Shown: positions 1 through 7,725, counted from the stretch's first letter. The stretch: 22,361 bases of DNA from an uncultured Novosphingobium sp. (GCA_946886075.1 CAMPHR010000043.1:1-22361), one strand, 5' to 3'. Translations and numbers: made by a program. Notes: generated from the letters alone by a model not told the origin.

Positions 1-7
1 CCCCTAG

Positions 8-29
8 CCCCTCCCGCTTGCGGGAGGGG
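8..29. repeat. GC-rich palindrome (sphingomonad-type intergenic repeat)
   Basis: Perfect inverted repeat: CCCCTCCCGC (8-17), TT loop, GCGGGAGGGG (20-29). The same 10-bp arms recur at 18784-18805, and both copies lie just downstream of the stop codon of a minus-strand TonB-dependent receptor. Read on the plus strand it is followed by an A/T-rich stretch (ATATTTTA). It may act as a transcription end or mRNA 3'-protecting hairpin, but no clean T-tract follows in the receptor's direction. The repeat is seen directly; its function is inferred. Confidence 0.7.
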
Positions 30-43
30 GATATTTTAGGTGA

Positions 44-2425
44 TCAGAAGGCGATCTTGGCGTCGATGCCGTAGGAGATCGGCTTGTTGAACGTCGCACC
101 GGCAAAGCCCAGGGCGCCGAAGTCGATGCCGTAGACGAGACGCTGCTGGTTGAGTAGATTGTCACCCCAGACGCCGACGTCGAGCTTGCCGCTGCCAAGG
201 TCGATGCCTTCGACGGACAGGCGTGCCTTCACGTTGGTCTGGCTGGGCGAGGCGATCTGTTCGTTGAACGGCGCGGTGTTGTCGAGCGCGTTGAAGTAGA
301 TCTTCGTGCGGTAGGAATAGTCGCCGCGCAGACGGACGAGCGTATCGCCGCCGCCGATCGGGTGCGAATATTCAGCGCCCACATGGACGTTCCACTTCGG
401 CGTGTAGAGCGGCCGAGCCTCGTCAGCGACGTCAAGCACGGTGTTGGTGCCCGGATCGCGGAAGAGGAAGGTCTTGTACTTGTGCTTCACATAACCGACC
501 GAACCGTCGATCTGGAAACCCTGGAAGGGCGCGGCGGTCAGTTCCGCTTCGAAGCCCGACAGGCGCACCTTGCCCGCGTTGACGATCAGCGAGGTGGCGC
601 CGCCGCTGCCTGCGGCGAACTGCTGGACCTGAAGATCGTCATAGTCGGTGACGTAACCAGCCAGGTTCAGGCGCAGGCGGTTGTCGAACCACTGCGACTT
701 GATACCTGCTTCATAGGAGGTCGCCTTTTCCGGATCGAAACCGTTGATGGTGCCGCCGCGCGGGTTGATGCCGCCCGAGCGATAGCCGGTCGATACGCGG
801 CCATAGACCATCACGTCGTCCACGACCTCATAGGAGACCGAAGCCAGCCAGGAGAAATTGTCGAAGCTGCGACGGCCACGCTGAACGGGGGAGACGTCGC
901 CCGCAAGATAGATGCTCTTGTCGTCAGCGGTATGGCGACCACCGAGCGTCACTTCGAGCTTTTCGTCCAACGAGGCGGGCTTCCAGCTGACCTGGCCGAA
1001 CAGCGCCATCGACTGCGACGTGCCGCCGAAAGCCTGGACCGGATTGGTGTTCACGCCGACGGTCGTGAGCCCGGGATTAAGCGCCGAAATTTCGGCAACC
1101 TGCTCAGGCGTGAAACCGAGGAAGGGAAGACCGGCAATGGGGGTCACAAGTGTCAGCGCCTGCCGATTATACTCTGATGATTTCTCATAGAAATAATACA
1201 TGCCGAGCAGATAGTTGAAGTCGCCCACCTTGCCGAGCGCCTGGAATTCCTGGCTGAACTGCCACTGCTTCTGCGGCGCATTGTTCCCAGTGTATGGATT
1301 GACATCGCCGATAGTGACGTCAGTCGAGCCAAAACCAACCACCGGACCCCGCAGCACGCCGTTACCCGACAGGTTCAGGATCGTGTCCTGGAAAAACTTG
1401 CGATAGCCGGTGATCGACTTCAGCGTCAGTTCCGGAATGGCGTCATAGCTGATGGTCAGGGCATGACCCTGAACGCGGGTCTTGCTGCCATAGCGATAGT
1501 CGCCGTTGCGGTCGGTGAAGCCCGCCTGCTGGACCGTACCCTCGCGGTCGGGGCTGACGAGGAAGGGCGCACCGCCAAAATTGGGCGACTGCGAATAATA
1601 ATCCTGTGCCAGCGGCGTCGTAGCGACAAGCTGGAAGAAGGCGGGCGTGCCCTTCCGGTTGTCATAGTCGAAATTATAGTTGACCGTGACGTCGCCGAGA
1701 TCAGCCTGAAGGCCGATAGCGAAGGAGTCCGCATTGAGCGAGCCGGGGTCCTGCCGCGAGGGCGTCAGGATATTGTCGACATAGCCGTCGCCTTCACGAT
1801 GCTGATAGGCGATGGACGCCTTCAGCACGTCGCCGAGGATATAGCCGGTGTCGAGGCGCGCGCGCGCATACCATTCGTTGAAGCGGCCGTAGCCCGCCTT
1901 TGCCGTGACGCCCATGTCGTTGGCGGGCTTTTTGGTGATCAGCTGAAGCGCGCCACCGATGGTGTTGCGGCCGAACAGCGTACCCTGGGGACCGCGCAGA
2001 ACTTCGATCCGTTCCAGGTCGATAAGGTCGAACACGGCACCGGCCGCGCGGGCGAGATAAACGCCGTCGAGATAGACGCCAACGCCCTGTTCCGACACGG
2101 CGGAGGGCTCATTGTTGCCGATGCCGCGAATGTAGATCGTCGCGGCCGAAAGGCTGGACGGCTGCTGCTCGATCGTGATGTTCGGCGCGAAATTCGGCAC
2201 GTCCGTCGGATCGGAGATATTCTGCCGTTCGATGAAGTCGCCGCTGAGCGCGGTGACGGCGACGGGAACATCCTGCAGCGTTTCAGCGGAGCGGCGCGCC
2301 GTCACGACGATGTCGCCGAGGCTGGTCGACGGCTCCTGCGCGGCGGAAGACTGTTCCTGCGCGTTCGCGGAAATGGAAAAGGGAACGAGAATTGCGGTGA
2401 CGCCCGCAAGCAACATGGATTTCAT
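44..2425 (-). CDS. TonB-dependent outer-membrane receptor
   Basis: Outer-membrane beta-barrel transporter that imports a scarce or large ligand using TonB/ExbBD energy. A signal peptide spans residues 1-22 (hydrophobic core, then SANA before QEQ), followed by a TonB-box-like segment GDIVVTARR (37-45), a plug domain to about residue 168 containing the typical EVLRGPQGTLFGRN stretch (141-154), and a long barrel ending in Phe, as outer-membrane barrels do. The start at 2425 was chosen because the motif GGGAGGA lies 5 nt upstream and the signal peptide begins there; a longer frame exists to 2455. About 793 residues, normal for the family. It sits downstream of and parallel to the acyl-CoA mutase genes, 222 bp away, which suggests, but does not prove, that it imports the substrate of that pathway. 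The ligand cannot be read from the sequence. Confidence 0.95.
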   Translation of the reverse strand: MKSMLLAGVTAILVPFSISANAQEQSSAAQEPSTSLGDIVVTARRSAETLQDVPVAVTALSGDFIERQNISDPTDVPNFAPNITIEQQPSSLSAATIYIRGIGNNEPSAVSEQGVGVYLDGVYLARAAGAVFDLIDLERIEVLRGPQGTLFGRNTIGGALQLITKKPANDMGVTAKAGYGRFNEWYARARLDTGYILGDVLKASIAYQHREGDGYVDNILTPSRQDPGSLNADSFAIGLQADLGDVTVNYNFDYDNRKGTPAFFQLVATTPLAQDYYSQSPNFGGAPFLVSPDREGTVQQAGFTDRNGDYRYGSKTRVQGHALTISYDAIPELTLKSITGYRKFFQDTILNLSGNGVLRGPVVGFGSTDVTIGDVNPYTGNNAPQKQWQFSQEFQALGKVGDFNYLLGMYYFYEKSSEYNRQALTLVTPIAGLPFLGFTPEQVAEISALNPGLTTVGVNTNPVQAFGGTSQSMALFGQVSWKPASLDEKLEVTLGGRHTADDKSIYLAGDVSPVQRGRRSFDNFSWLASVSYEVVDDVMVYGRVSTGYRSGGINPRGGTINGFDPEKATSYEAGIKSQWFDNRLRLNLAGYVTDYDDLQVQQFAAGSGGATSLIVNAGKVRLSGFEAELTAAPFQGFQIDGSVGYVKHKYKTFLFRDPGTNTVLDVADEARPLYTPKWNVHVGAEYSHPIGGGDTLVRLRGDYSYRTKIYFNALDNTAPFNEQIASPSQTNVKARLSVEGIDLGSGKLDVGVWGDNLLNQQRLVYGIDFGALGFAGATFNKPISYGIDAKIAF

Positions 2426-2514
2426 ATATCCTCCCATCACGTTGTTCTTCGTCAACAGCGCGGCATTTATCGTTATCGGCGCGCTTTACACCGGAAAAAG
2501 CGCCTGTTGATCCC

Positions 2515-2534
2515 GAACATGAAGAAACATGTCC
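2515..2534. promoter_or_regulatory. inverted repeat in the leader of the TonB receptor gene
   Basis: In the 222-bp gap 2426-2647, GAACATG (2515-2521) and CATGTCC (2528-2534) form a 7-6-7 inverted repeat with one mismatch, centred about 100 bp upstream of the receptor start. It could be an operator. A TATAAT-like hexamer also occurs on the minus strand at 2599-2594, without a convincing -35 partner. Nothing else is apparent in this gap and no terminator follows the EthD-domain gene, so read-through from the mutase operon is possible. Functional role is inferred and weak. Confidence 0.25.
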
Positions 2535-2647
2535 GATGCGGTTCCGTTAGTCGCGTTTATCGCCTGTATCAAGCCGCTAGTTGCGATCTGCGTATTATAC
2601 GGTGTTTATGTCTACGCTGTTGCATAATCCCAACAGTGAGTGGACGC

Positions 2648-3262
2648 TTAGAGAGATGATGAGCTGGAACCGAGCAGCTTTGATGGCGGGGTTTCGGCGT
2701 GGCGCAACTCAAGTCTTTGAATTGAAAGACGCTGCGGAATGGCCGGGTTTTGCGTCCCGGGCAGCCATAGGACCGCCTTTGCCGGGAATGCGCGGTCAGA
2801 CCAGTTGGTCGTAAAGTCAACCGAAACGCCCGGCATGTCATCGGCAAGGGTGCGTGCCCAATCGAGGACAGCTGTACGCAAATCGGCGTCCCGCTCGCCG
2901 TCCTGAACAAGCAGGGCGGTGCGGCGACCGTCATGTCCGGCGCGGGGGCCGGGGGAGAGGATGATTTCCTCGACACCGGCAGAAGCGATGGCGGACCTGT
3001 CCATGAAGCGTTCTTCATCGGCGGCCATGATCTTGCCCACGGGGCCTGCCATCAGCGCGGCGGCGGCTTCTATATCGTCGGCCCAGAACTCGCTGATCGT
3101 GTCCCATCCGAAGGCGTGCGCTCCGCTGACATGATTGCGGGTATAAGCCGTGAAGGGAAAATGGCTGATCGCCAGCGGGACATGATGGTCCTCATAATAG
3201 GCTTGGAACTCGGCGCGGGTGCTGCCGGGCTTGTGCGCCAGGGCGCAGATGGACTTAGTCAT
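2648..3262 (-). CDS. EthD-domain (dimeric alpha/beta barrel) protein
   Basis: 204-residue protein whose first ~100 residues resemble EthD-family ferredoxin-like domains: a short N-terminal beta strand, then YYEDHHVPLA (residues 22-31), the H-x-P region typical of the family. Residues 105-200 may be a second, degenerate copy of the same fold. EthD was named for a protein needed for ethyl tert-butyl ether degradation in Rhodococcus; the family has no single established reaction. Its ATG overlaps the stop of the GTPase gene as ATGA (3259-3262), the mark of translational coupling, so it is the last gene of the mutase operon. The C-terminus ends in a low-complexity Ser run. It may handle a pathway intermediate or assist an upstream step; this is inference. 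Confidence 0.8.
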   Translation of the reverse strand: MTKSICALAHKPGSTRAEFQAYYEDHHVPLAISHFPFTAYTRNHVSGAHAFGWDTISEFWADDIEAAAALMAGPVGKIMAADEERFMDRSAIASAGVEEIILSPGPRAGHDGRRTALLVQDGERDADLRTAVLDWARTLADDMPGVSVDFTTNWSDRAFPAKAVLWLPGTQNPAIPQRLSIQRLELRHAETPPSKLLGSSSSSL

Positions 3263-4221
3263 GCTGCGGCACTTCCTTCAAACAAGGTGGCGACGATCTG
3301 GTCAGCGGCGGCATAGGGGTCGAGCTGACGCATTTCGACCCGATGCAGGATGGCTTCCCCGCTGACGCTGACGGCGCGAGCGGCTAGGGCTTCGCGGACG
3401 AGGGAGAGCAGTTGTTCGCGCGCGCGCAGGCGGCTGCGGCTGGTGAAGTCGCCATGATCGTGCAGGAAGGCGCGATGCGCGGCGATGGCGTCGACGATCG
3501 CGTCCGCACCCTCCCCCTTTGCGGCGACGGCGCGGAGTAGTGGCACGTCCCAGCGCTGATCCGGGACGCTTTGCGCGCGGAGGTGGAGCATCAGTTCCAT
3601 CTGGCGGTGGGTGGCGTCATAGCCGTCGCGATCGGCCTTGTTCACGACGAAGATGTCGCCTGCCTCCATGAGGCCAGCCTTCACCGCCTGGATCTCGTCG
3701 CCCAGCCCCGGCACCGCGACGATCACGGTTGTGTGTGCGAGGTTCACGACGTCGATCTCGTCCTGCCCTACCCCCACGGTTTCGATGAGGACGATGTCAT
3801 AGCCCATGGCGTCGAAGACCAGGCAGGCGTCATGGGTGGAGCGGGACAGGCCGCCTGCCTGGCCTCGCGTACCGAGCGAGCGGATGAAGACGCCGGGGTC
3901 GAGTGCGTGGCGGCTCATGCGGACGCGGTCGCCCAGGATCGCGCCGCCGGTGAAGGGGCTGGACGGATCGACGGCGATGACGGCGACGCGCTGGTCTCGC
4001 TTGCGCCATTGCGTGACGAGCGTGTCGGTGAGGGTGGACTTGCCAGCGCCGGGCGGGCCGGTGACGCCGACCAGTTGGGCGCGGCCGGTGTGCGGGTAGA
4101 TAAGGCCAAGCACTTGCGCGCCGCGCGGGTCGCGGTCGTCCAGCCAGCGGATGGCGCGGGCGCCTGCCGCCACTTCTCCGGTGAGGAGGCGGTCGGCGAC
4201 CTCCGCCGCGCGCTGCATCAT
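3259..4221 (-). CDS. meaB: MeaB/ArgK-type GTPase, acyl-CoA mutase chaperone
   Basis: G3E/SIMIBI-class GTPase of the MeaB (MMAA) family, which loads and protects adenosylcobalamin on B12-dependent acyl-CoA mutases using GTP hydrolysis. With the start at 4221 it has 320 residues, the usual length. Walker A GPPGAGKS is at 55-62, the switch region VDPSSPFTGGAILGDR at 84-99, the Walker B/switch region ETVGVGQ at 147-153 and the guanine-specificity motif NKAD at 194-197. The start was set at the ATG forming TGATG with the stop of the cobalamin-binding subunit gene; GGAGGA lies 9 nt upstream. A longer frame to 4254 would add 11 low-complexity residues. Its position between the mutase subunits and the EthD gene indicates that it serves this particular mutase. 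Confidence 0.93.
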   Translation of the reverse strand: MMQRAAEVADRLLTGEVAAGARAIRWLDDRDPRGAQVLGLIYPHTGRAQLVGVTGPPGAGKSTLTDTLVTQWRKRDQRVAVIAVDPSSPFTGGAILGDRVRMSRHALDPGVFIRSLGTRGQAGGLSRSTHDACLVFDAMGYDIVLIETVGVGQDEIDVVNLAHTTVIVAVPGLGDEIQAVKAGLMEAGDIFVVNKADRDGYDATHRQMELMLHLRAQSVPDQRWDVPLLRAVAAKGEGADAIVDAIAAHRAFLHDHGDFTSRSRLRAREQLLSLVREALAARAVSVSGEAILHRVEMRQLDPYAAADQIVATLFEGSAAA

Positions 4222-4646
4222 CAGGCGGCGTCCTCCGCCAAGCGCTGCGCCCACCAGCTTTCGAGATAGGCGACGATGTCGCGCGTGTCGGAGCCCATCG
4301 TGAAGATGCGATCGACGCCCGCCTGTTCGAGGATCGGCTTATCCTCTTCGGGGATGACGCCACCCGTGACAAGCAGCTTGTCGCCCGCGCCTGCTTCGCG
4401 GAGCAGATGGGCGAGCTTGGGCAGGCTGCGGGTGTGGCCCGCCGACAGGGTGGAGATGCCAACGACGTCCACATCCTCCTGAATGGCAGCGGCGCAGACC
4501 ATTTCGGGGGTTTGCTTGAGGCCGGTGAAGATAACCTCCATGCCCGCTTCGCGCAGGGCGTGGCCGATGACAGTGACGCCAACGGTGTGCGTGTCCATGC
4601 CGAGTTTTGCGAGCAGGACGCGCAAGGGGCGTTTGAATGTGGTCAT
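4221..4646 (-). CDS. acyl-CoA mutase small (cobalamin-binding) subunit
   Basis: 141-residue B12-binding Rossmann-like domain matching the C-terminal part of methylmalonyl-CoA mutase and the free small subunits of isobutyryl- and hydroxyisobutyryl-CoA mutases. The base-off/His-on motif DxHxxG is present as D18-T-H20-T-V-G23, so His20 should be the lower axial cobalt ligand. STLSAGH and VTGGVIP correspond to the later nucleotide-tail-binding segments. ATG at 4646 lies 5 bp after the large-subunit stop; an alternative TTG start at 4655 overlaps that stop, but its GGGGA motif is too close. The gene ends in a TGATG overlap with meaB. It must pair with the large subunit encoded just upstream to form an active enzyme. 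Confidence 0.93.
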   Translation of the reverse strand: MTTFKRPLRVLLAKLGMDTHTVGVTVIGHALREAGMEVIFTGLKQTPEMVCAAAIQEDVDVVGISTLSAGHTRSLPKLAHLLREAGAGDKLLVTGGVIPEEDKPILEQAGVDRIFTMGSDTRDIVAYLESWWAQRLAEDAA

Positions 4647-4651
4647 GCCGG

Positions 4652-6373
4652 TCAAATCCCCATCAGCTGGCTGTCGGCGCTATGGACGCCAAAGACGTCG
4701 CGCATCGCGTTGCAGATTTCGCCGTGCGTGGCGTAGAGCTTCACCGCCTCCAGACAGGGCGGGACCATGTTCGCGCCAGTGCGGGCGGCTTCGCGCACCT
4801 TCTCCAACGCGGCATCGACGGCGGGCTGGTCGCGGCGGGCGCGCAGGTCGCGGACCTTGCGGATCTGCTCCTCCTCCATGGCTTCGTCGAGGCGGAAGAT
4901 TTCGATTTCGCGTTCCTCATCCTCGCGGGTGAGGTGGTTGACGCCTACCCATTTGCGGCGGCCCTCTTCGACATCCTTGTTGCGCTCATATTGTTCGCGG
5001 CCGAGCGCGCGCTGGATATAGCCGGTCTCGATGGCTTTCAGCGCGCCGCCCATGGCGAAGATCTTGTCCATCTCGGCGAAGGCGGCGTCCTCCATCTGCT
5101 TGGTGAGGGTTTCGACATAATAGGAGCCTGCGAGGGGATCAATCGTCTCCGCGACGCCGGTTTCGTGGGCGACGATATGCTGGATCGCAGCGCCTACGCG
5201 GATGGCGTTTTCGGCTGGCAGGGCGTGGGCTTCGTCATAGAGGGGGGTGGTCATCGCCTCCCCTGCTCCGCCGAGCGCGCAGGCGGTCGCCATGATGCCG
5301 AGCCGGGCGATATTGTTGAGCGGCTGCTGGAGCGTCAGCGCAATCGTGGTGGGCGAGGTCATCATGCGGATCTTGAGCGCTTCAGGCCGGCAAGCGCCGT
5401 AACGCTCCTTCATCAGCCGCGCCCAGCATTTGCGGAAGGCGCGCAGTTTGCAGACGCCTTCGAAGAAATCCATGTCCACATTGACGACGAAGTGATTGAT
5501 GTAGGGCGCGACCGTGTCGATATCGAGCCCGCGTTCCAGCACCGCATCGATATGGGCGCAGGCGATGGCGAGCGAATAGGCAATCTCCTGCACCGGGTTC
5601 GCCTTGGCGGGCTGAAGCTGGGCGGAGATGATAGAGATCGGCGCCCAATTGGGGTGGTTGCGGATGATATAGTCTATGCAGTCGGTGGCGATCCGCAATC
5701 CATGTTCAGGCGGGTATATGTAGCGGCCGACGCAGGTATATTCGATCAGGATGCCGTTTACGATGTGGAGGACGAAATCCTTGGGATCGACGCCTTTCTT
5801 TTCCAGCGCGGCGATGATCATGGCTAGGTTGACCGGCTGCGGCGCGTTGCAGACGCTCATCAGATATTTGAGCTTGTCGAAGGGGAGGTCGAAGGCTTTT
5901 TCGAGGTCTTCGAGACTGTCGAGCGCCATGCCCGCGCGACCGACTTCGCCCTCCACTACGGGATCGTCGCTGTCATAGCCGTTGGTGGTGGCGAGGTCAT
6001 ATTCCAGGATGAGGCCCGACAGGCCCTGGTCCAGCATGTAGCGGGCGCGCTTGGCCCAATCCTCGCCCTTGCCAAACCCGGTGACCTGGGTCATCGTCCA
6101 GAAATCGGAGCGATGGCCGTTGGGCTTGGTCGAGCGGGTGTAGGGATATTCGCCGGGGAAGCCCAGGTCGGCCTGGTAATCGAAACCCACCGCGTCGAGA
6201 TCGGCAGGGGTGTAGAGCGGCTTGATCGGCCATTTGAGCGCCTGCGTGACGAAGGGGTCGCGGCGTTCCGGTCGCCCTTCGATGGCGGGGCCGCGCGTTT
6301 CCTGCTGCCAGCGTGCTTCTTCCTGAGCGATGGGATCGGTGGCAGGCGTGATGGGTCCGGTCGGGCGGTTCAT
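4652..6373 (-). CDS. divergent B12-dependent acyl-CoA mutase, large subunit
   Basis: 573-residue TIM-barrel large subunit of the methylmalonyl-CoA mutase superfamily, which moves a carbon skeleton between adjacent carbons of an acyl-CoA by a 5'-deoxyadenosyl radical mechanism. Family landmarks are YPYTR (76-80), DLATTNGYDSD (126-136), YIYPPE (218-223), LGGAGEAMTTP (367-377), DPLAGSYYVE (412-421) and the C-terminal linker helix ending ATHGEICNAMRDVFG. By-eye alignment to Propionibacterium methylmalonyl-CoA mutase puts His87, Val215 and Gln252 where Tyr89, Arg207 and His244 normally contact the substrate. The carboxylate-binding Arg is therefore missing, and the substrate is probably not methylmalonyl-CoA. 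The isobutyryl (Phe/Gln) and hydroxyisobutyryl (Ile/Gln) signatures do not match either. First gene of a four-gene operon; AAGGAG lies about 8 nt upstream of the ATG. Confidence 0.9.
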   Translation of the reverse strand: MNRPTGPITPATDPIAQEEARWQQETRGPAIEGRPERRDPFVTQALKWPIKPLYTPADLDAVGFDYQADLGFPGEYPYTRSTKPNGHRSDFWTMTQVTGFGKGEDWAKRARYMLDQGLSGLILEYDLATTNGYDSDDPVVEGEVGRAGMALDSLEDLEKAFDLPFDKLKYLMSVCNAPQPVNLAMIIAALEKKGVDPKDFVLHIVNGILIEYTCVGRYIYPPEHGLRIATDCIDYIIRNHPNWAPISIISAQLQPAKANPVQEIAYSLAIACAHIDAVLERGLDIDTVAPYINHFVVNVDMDFFEGVCKLRAFRKCWARLMKERYGACRPEALKIRMMTSPTTIALTLQQPLNNIARLGIMATACALGGAGEAMTTPLYDEAHALPAENAIRVGAAIQHIVAHETGVAETIDPLAGSYYVETLTKQMEDAAFAEMDKIFAMGGALKAIETGYIQRALGREQYERNKDVEEGRRKWVGVNHLTREDEEREIEIFRLDEAMEEEQIRKVRDLRARRDQPAVDAALEKVREAARTGANMVPPCLEAVKLYATHGEICNAMRDVFGVHSADSQLMGI

Positions 6374-6497
6374 GGGGGCACTCTCCTTAACCCTAAGCTA
6401 TGCGGCGACGGTCGCTGCGCTCAAGGTTGAGCGGACTGGTGGCGCGTTATTGTCGCATGATCTCGTAATTTTTCGCGCTTTGCGATAAGTAGTGGTA
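6374..6497. promoter_or_regulatory. shared divergent promoter region, mutase operon / AraC regulator
   Basis: The 124 bp between the mutase start and the regulator start must hold promoters for both directions. A perfect 5-1-5 palindrome GCGAC-G-GTCGC lies at 6405-6415, and TCGCA (6453-6457) with TGCGA (6481-6485) forms a looser inverted pair. An AT-rich stretch (GTAATTTTTCGC) lies around 6465-6475. A divergently placed AraC-family protein commonly controls its neighbour from such a region. No promoter hexamers could be assigned with confidence. Confidence 0.4.
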
Positions 6498-7367
6498 ATG
6501 GATGCCATATCGATCCGGCAGGCGCGGGAAAGCGCTGACATCGTGCGGCGGTCGCTTGCGCTGGATGGCGCGGTGGTCGAGATTTGCGCCTATCCCGAAG
6601 TGCGGGAGGAGACGGTGCAGATGGTCGAGCCGCAGTCGGTGCTGATGCTCGGCCTGTCGCGGCTGCTAACCGGATCGGAGGGGCGCAAGGCGGGCGACCC
6701 GCGCCGTCCGTTCGCGCGCATGGGCGCTCTTGCGCTGCGTCCGGCTGGCGTGCCGATGGAGTTTCATGTGGCGCAAGGCGCGTTTGATACCGTCCGCATC
6801 CGTTTTGATGACAGGCGGATCGCCCCGGCGCTGATGGGGATCGATTTCGATGATGCGACGATCAGCGCCTGCTTCGACATGCATGCGCCGCCGATCGAAG
6901 AAGCAATGCTGCGGCTGGCGGCGGAGGTCGAGAACCCTGGCGAGGACAGCGTAGATGTCGGCGAGGCGCTAGTGCGGCTGATCCTGCTCGACCTGCGGCG
7001 GTTCCTGGCCCATGCGGCGGAACGCGCGGGACGTCGGCGTGGCGGACTGTCCGCGCGGGCGTTGCGGGTCGCACTGGCGATGATCGACGCGCCCAGCCCT
7101 GCCCCGTCGATCGACGCGATGGCGGAGCGCTGCGGGATCAGCCGGGATCATTTCATCCGCTGCTTTCATCATAGTACGGGGATCAGCCCCGGCGCGGCGA
7201 TCCGGCGGCGGCGGATCGATCGGGCGAAGGCGATGCTGACCGAAGACCAGGGATCGATCGAGGAGATTGCGCGCGCGTTGGGCTATGCGGGGGCGCCGTC
7301 CTTTACGGCGGCGTTCCGGCGCGAGACGGGGCGGCCGCCTGGTGCTTGGCGGGCGTTGATGCGGTAG
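6498..7367 (+). CDS. AraC-family transcriptional regulator
   Basis: 289-residue regulator with a non-conserved N-terminal sensing region (about 1-190) and a C-terminal AraC/XylS DNA-binding domain of two helix-turn-helix units. The first is around IDAMAERCGISRDHFIRCF, with GISPGAAIRRRRIDRAKAML after it; the second is around IEEIARALGYAGAPSFTAAF, followed by RRETGRPPGAWR. The start was placed at ATG 6498; a GTG two codons earlier (6492) is in frame, and neither has a clear ribosome-binding site. It diverges from the mutase operon across 124 bp, so it is the obvious candidate regulator of that operon, probably responding to the pathway substrate or a CoA ester. The inducer cannot be deduced. 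Confidence 0.9.
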   Translation: MDAISIRQARESADIVRRSLALDGAVVEICAYPEVREETVQMVEPQSVLMLGLSRLLTGSEGRKAGDPRRPFARMGALALRPAGVPMEFHVAQGAFDTVRIRFDDRRIAPALMGIDFDDATISACFDMHAPPIEEAMLRLAAEVENPGEDSVDVGEALVRLILLDLRRFLAHAAERAGRRRGGLSARALRVALAMIDAPSPAPSIDAMAERCGISRDHFIRCFHHSTGISPGAAIRRRRIDRAKAMLTEDQGSIEEIARALGYAGAPSFTAAFRRETGRPPGAWRALMR

Positions 7368-7725
7368 GGATTAAAAGAGGCATCCCTTCAAGGTGAGCTA
7401 TTCGAAGCCCTCCTCTTTCCTTTGAGATGAAGACTTTGAACAACGCCTTCCAGCGCATACTCGCGGCTGCTGCCGATGAGGGTCGGGTCGCCGCTGAATG
7501 CCGACATGTTTGGCCGCAAGCAGCAGCAGACCCTCTCGCTTGCCGCGCTCATCCGCTTTTCCGTTCGCAACCTCTGCGCGTACCCTGCCGAAGTTGGTCC
7601 CCGTCTAACCGCCACACGGACTGCGACATGCCCCCGGGGCTCCGCTAAAGCGTGATCCGATCAGAGAGGAATCGGATCACGCTCCAGCCGCGTCCCCGGC
7701 AACAGCACCCGGGAGCAGTTAACAA
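7368..7725. other. 358-bp intergenic region, no convincing gene
   Basis: Between the convergent ends of the AraC regulator and the glycosyltransferase/mutase fusion. Short open frames exist on both strands (7427-7648 plus, 7388-7615 minus), but neither shows a recognised domain, a plausible ribosome-binding site or normal composition; the minus frame has a fairly ordinary-looking stretch (PTLIGSSREYALEGVVQSL) that could be a gene remnant. The only clear structure is the palindromic hairpin at 7649-7683. Confidence 0.5.
7649..7683. repeat. 13-bp perfect palindromic hairpin, REP-like
   Basis: AGCGTGATCCGAT (7649-7661), a 9-nt loop (7662-7670), and ATCGGATCACGCT (7671-7683) form a perfect 13-bp stem. 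In the minus direction, the direction of the upstream glycosyltransferase/mutase gene, the stem is followed by TTTAGC, so it may serve as a weak terminator or 3'-end stabiliser for that gene. Very similar GTGATCCGAT palindromes are, from general knowledge, dispersed in alphaproteobacterial intergenic DNA; copy number here cannot be checked from one window. Confidence 0.7.

Noticed and set aside
2594..2599. TATAAT hexamer on the minus strand before the TonB receptor
   Set aside because: No acceptable -35 element at 16-18 bp and it would give a leader of about 160 nt; kept only as a remark.
1463..2659. 398-residue open frame antisense to the TonB receptor
   Set aside because: Lies wholly opposite a well-supported receptor gene; its translation is arginine/alanine-rich without domains, as expected for the opposite strand of GC-rich coding DNA.
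4637..5827. 396-residue open frame antisense to the mutase large subunit
   Set aside because: Opposite a gene with many conserved motifs; the translation has no recognisable domain and no ribosome-binding site.
7427..7648. 73-residue plus-strand frame after the AraC regulator
   Set aside because: Composition is not protein-like, there is no ribosome-binding site and no recognised domain.
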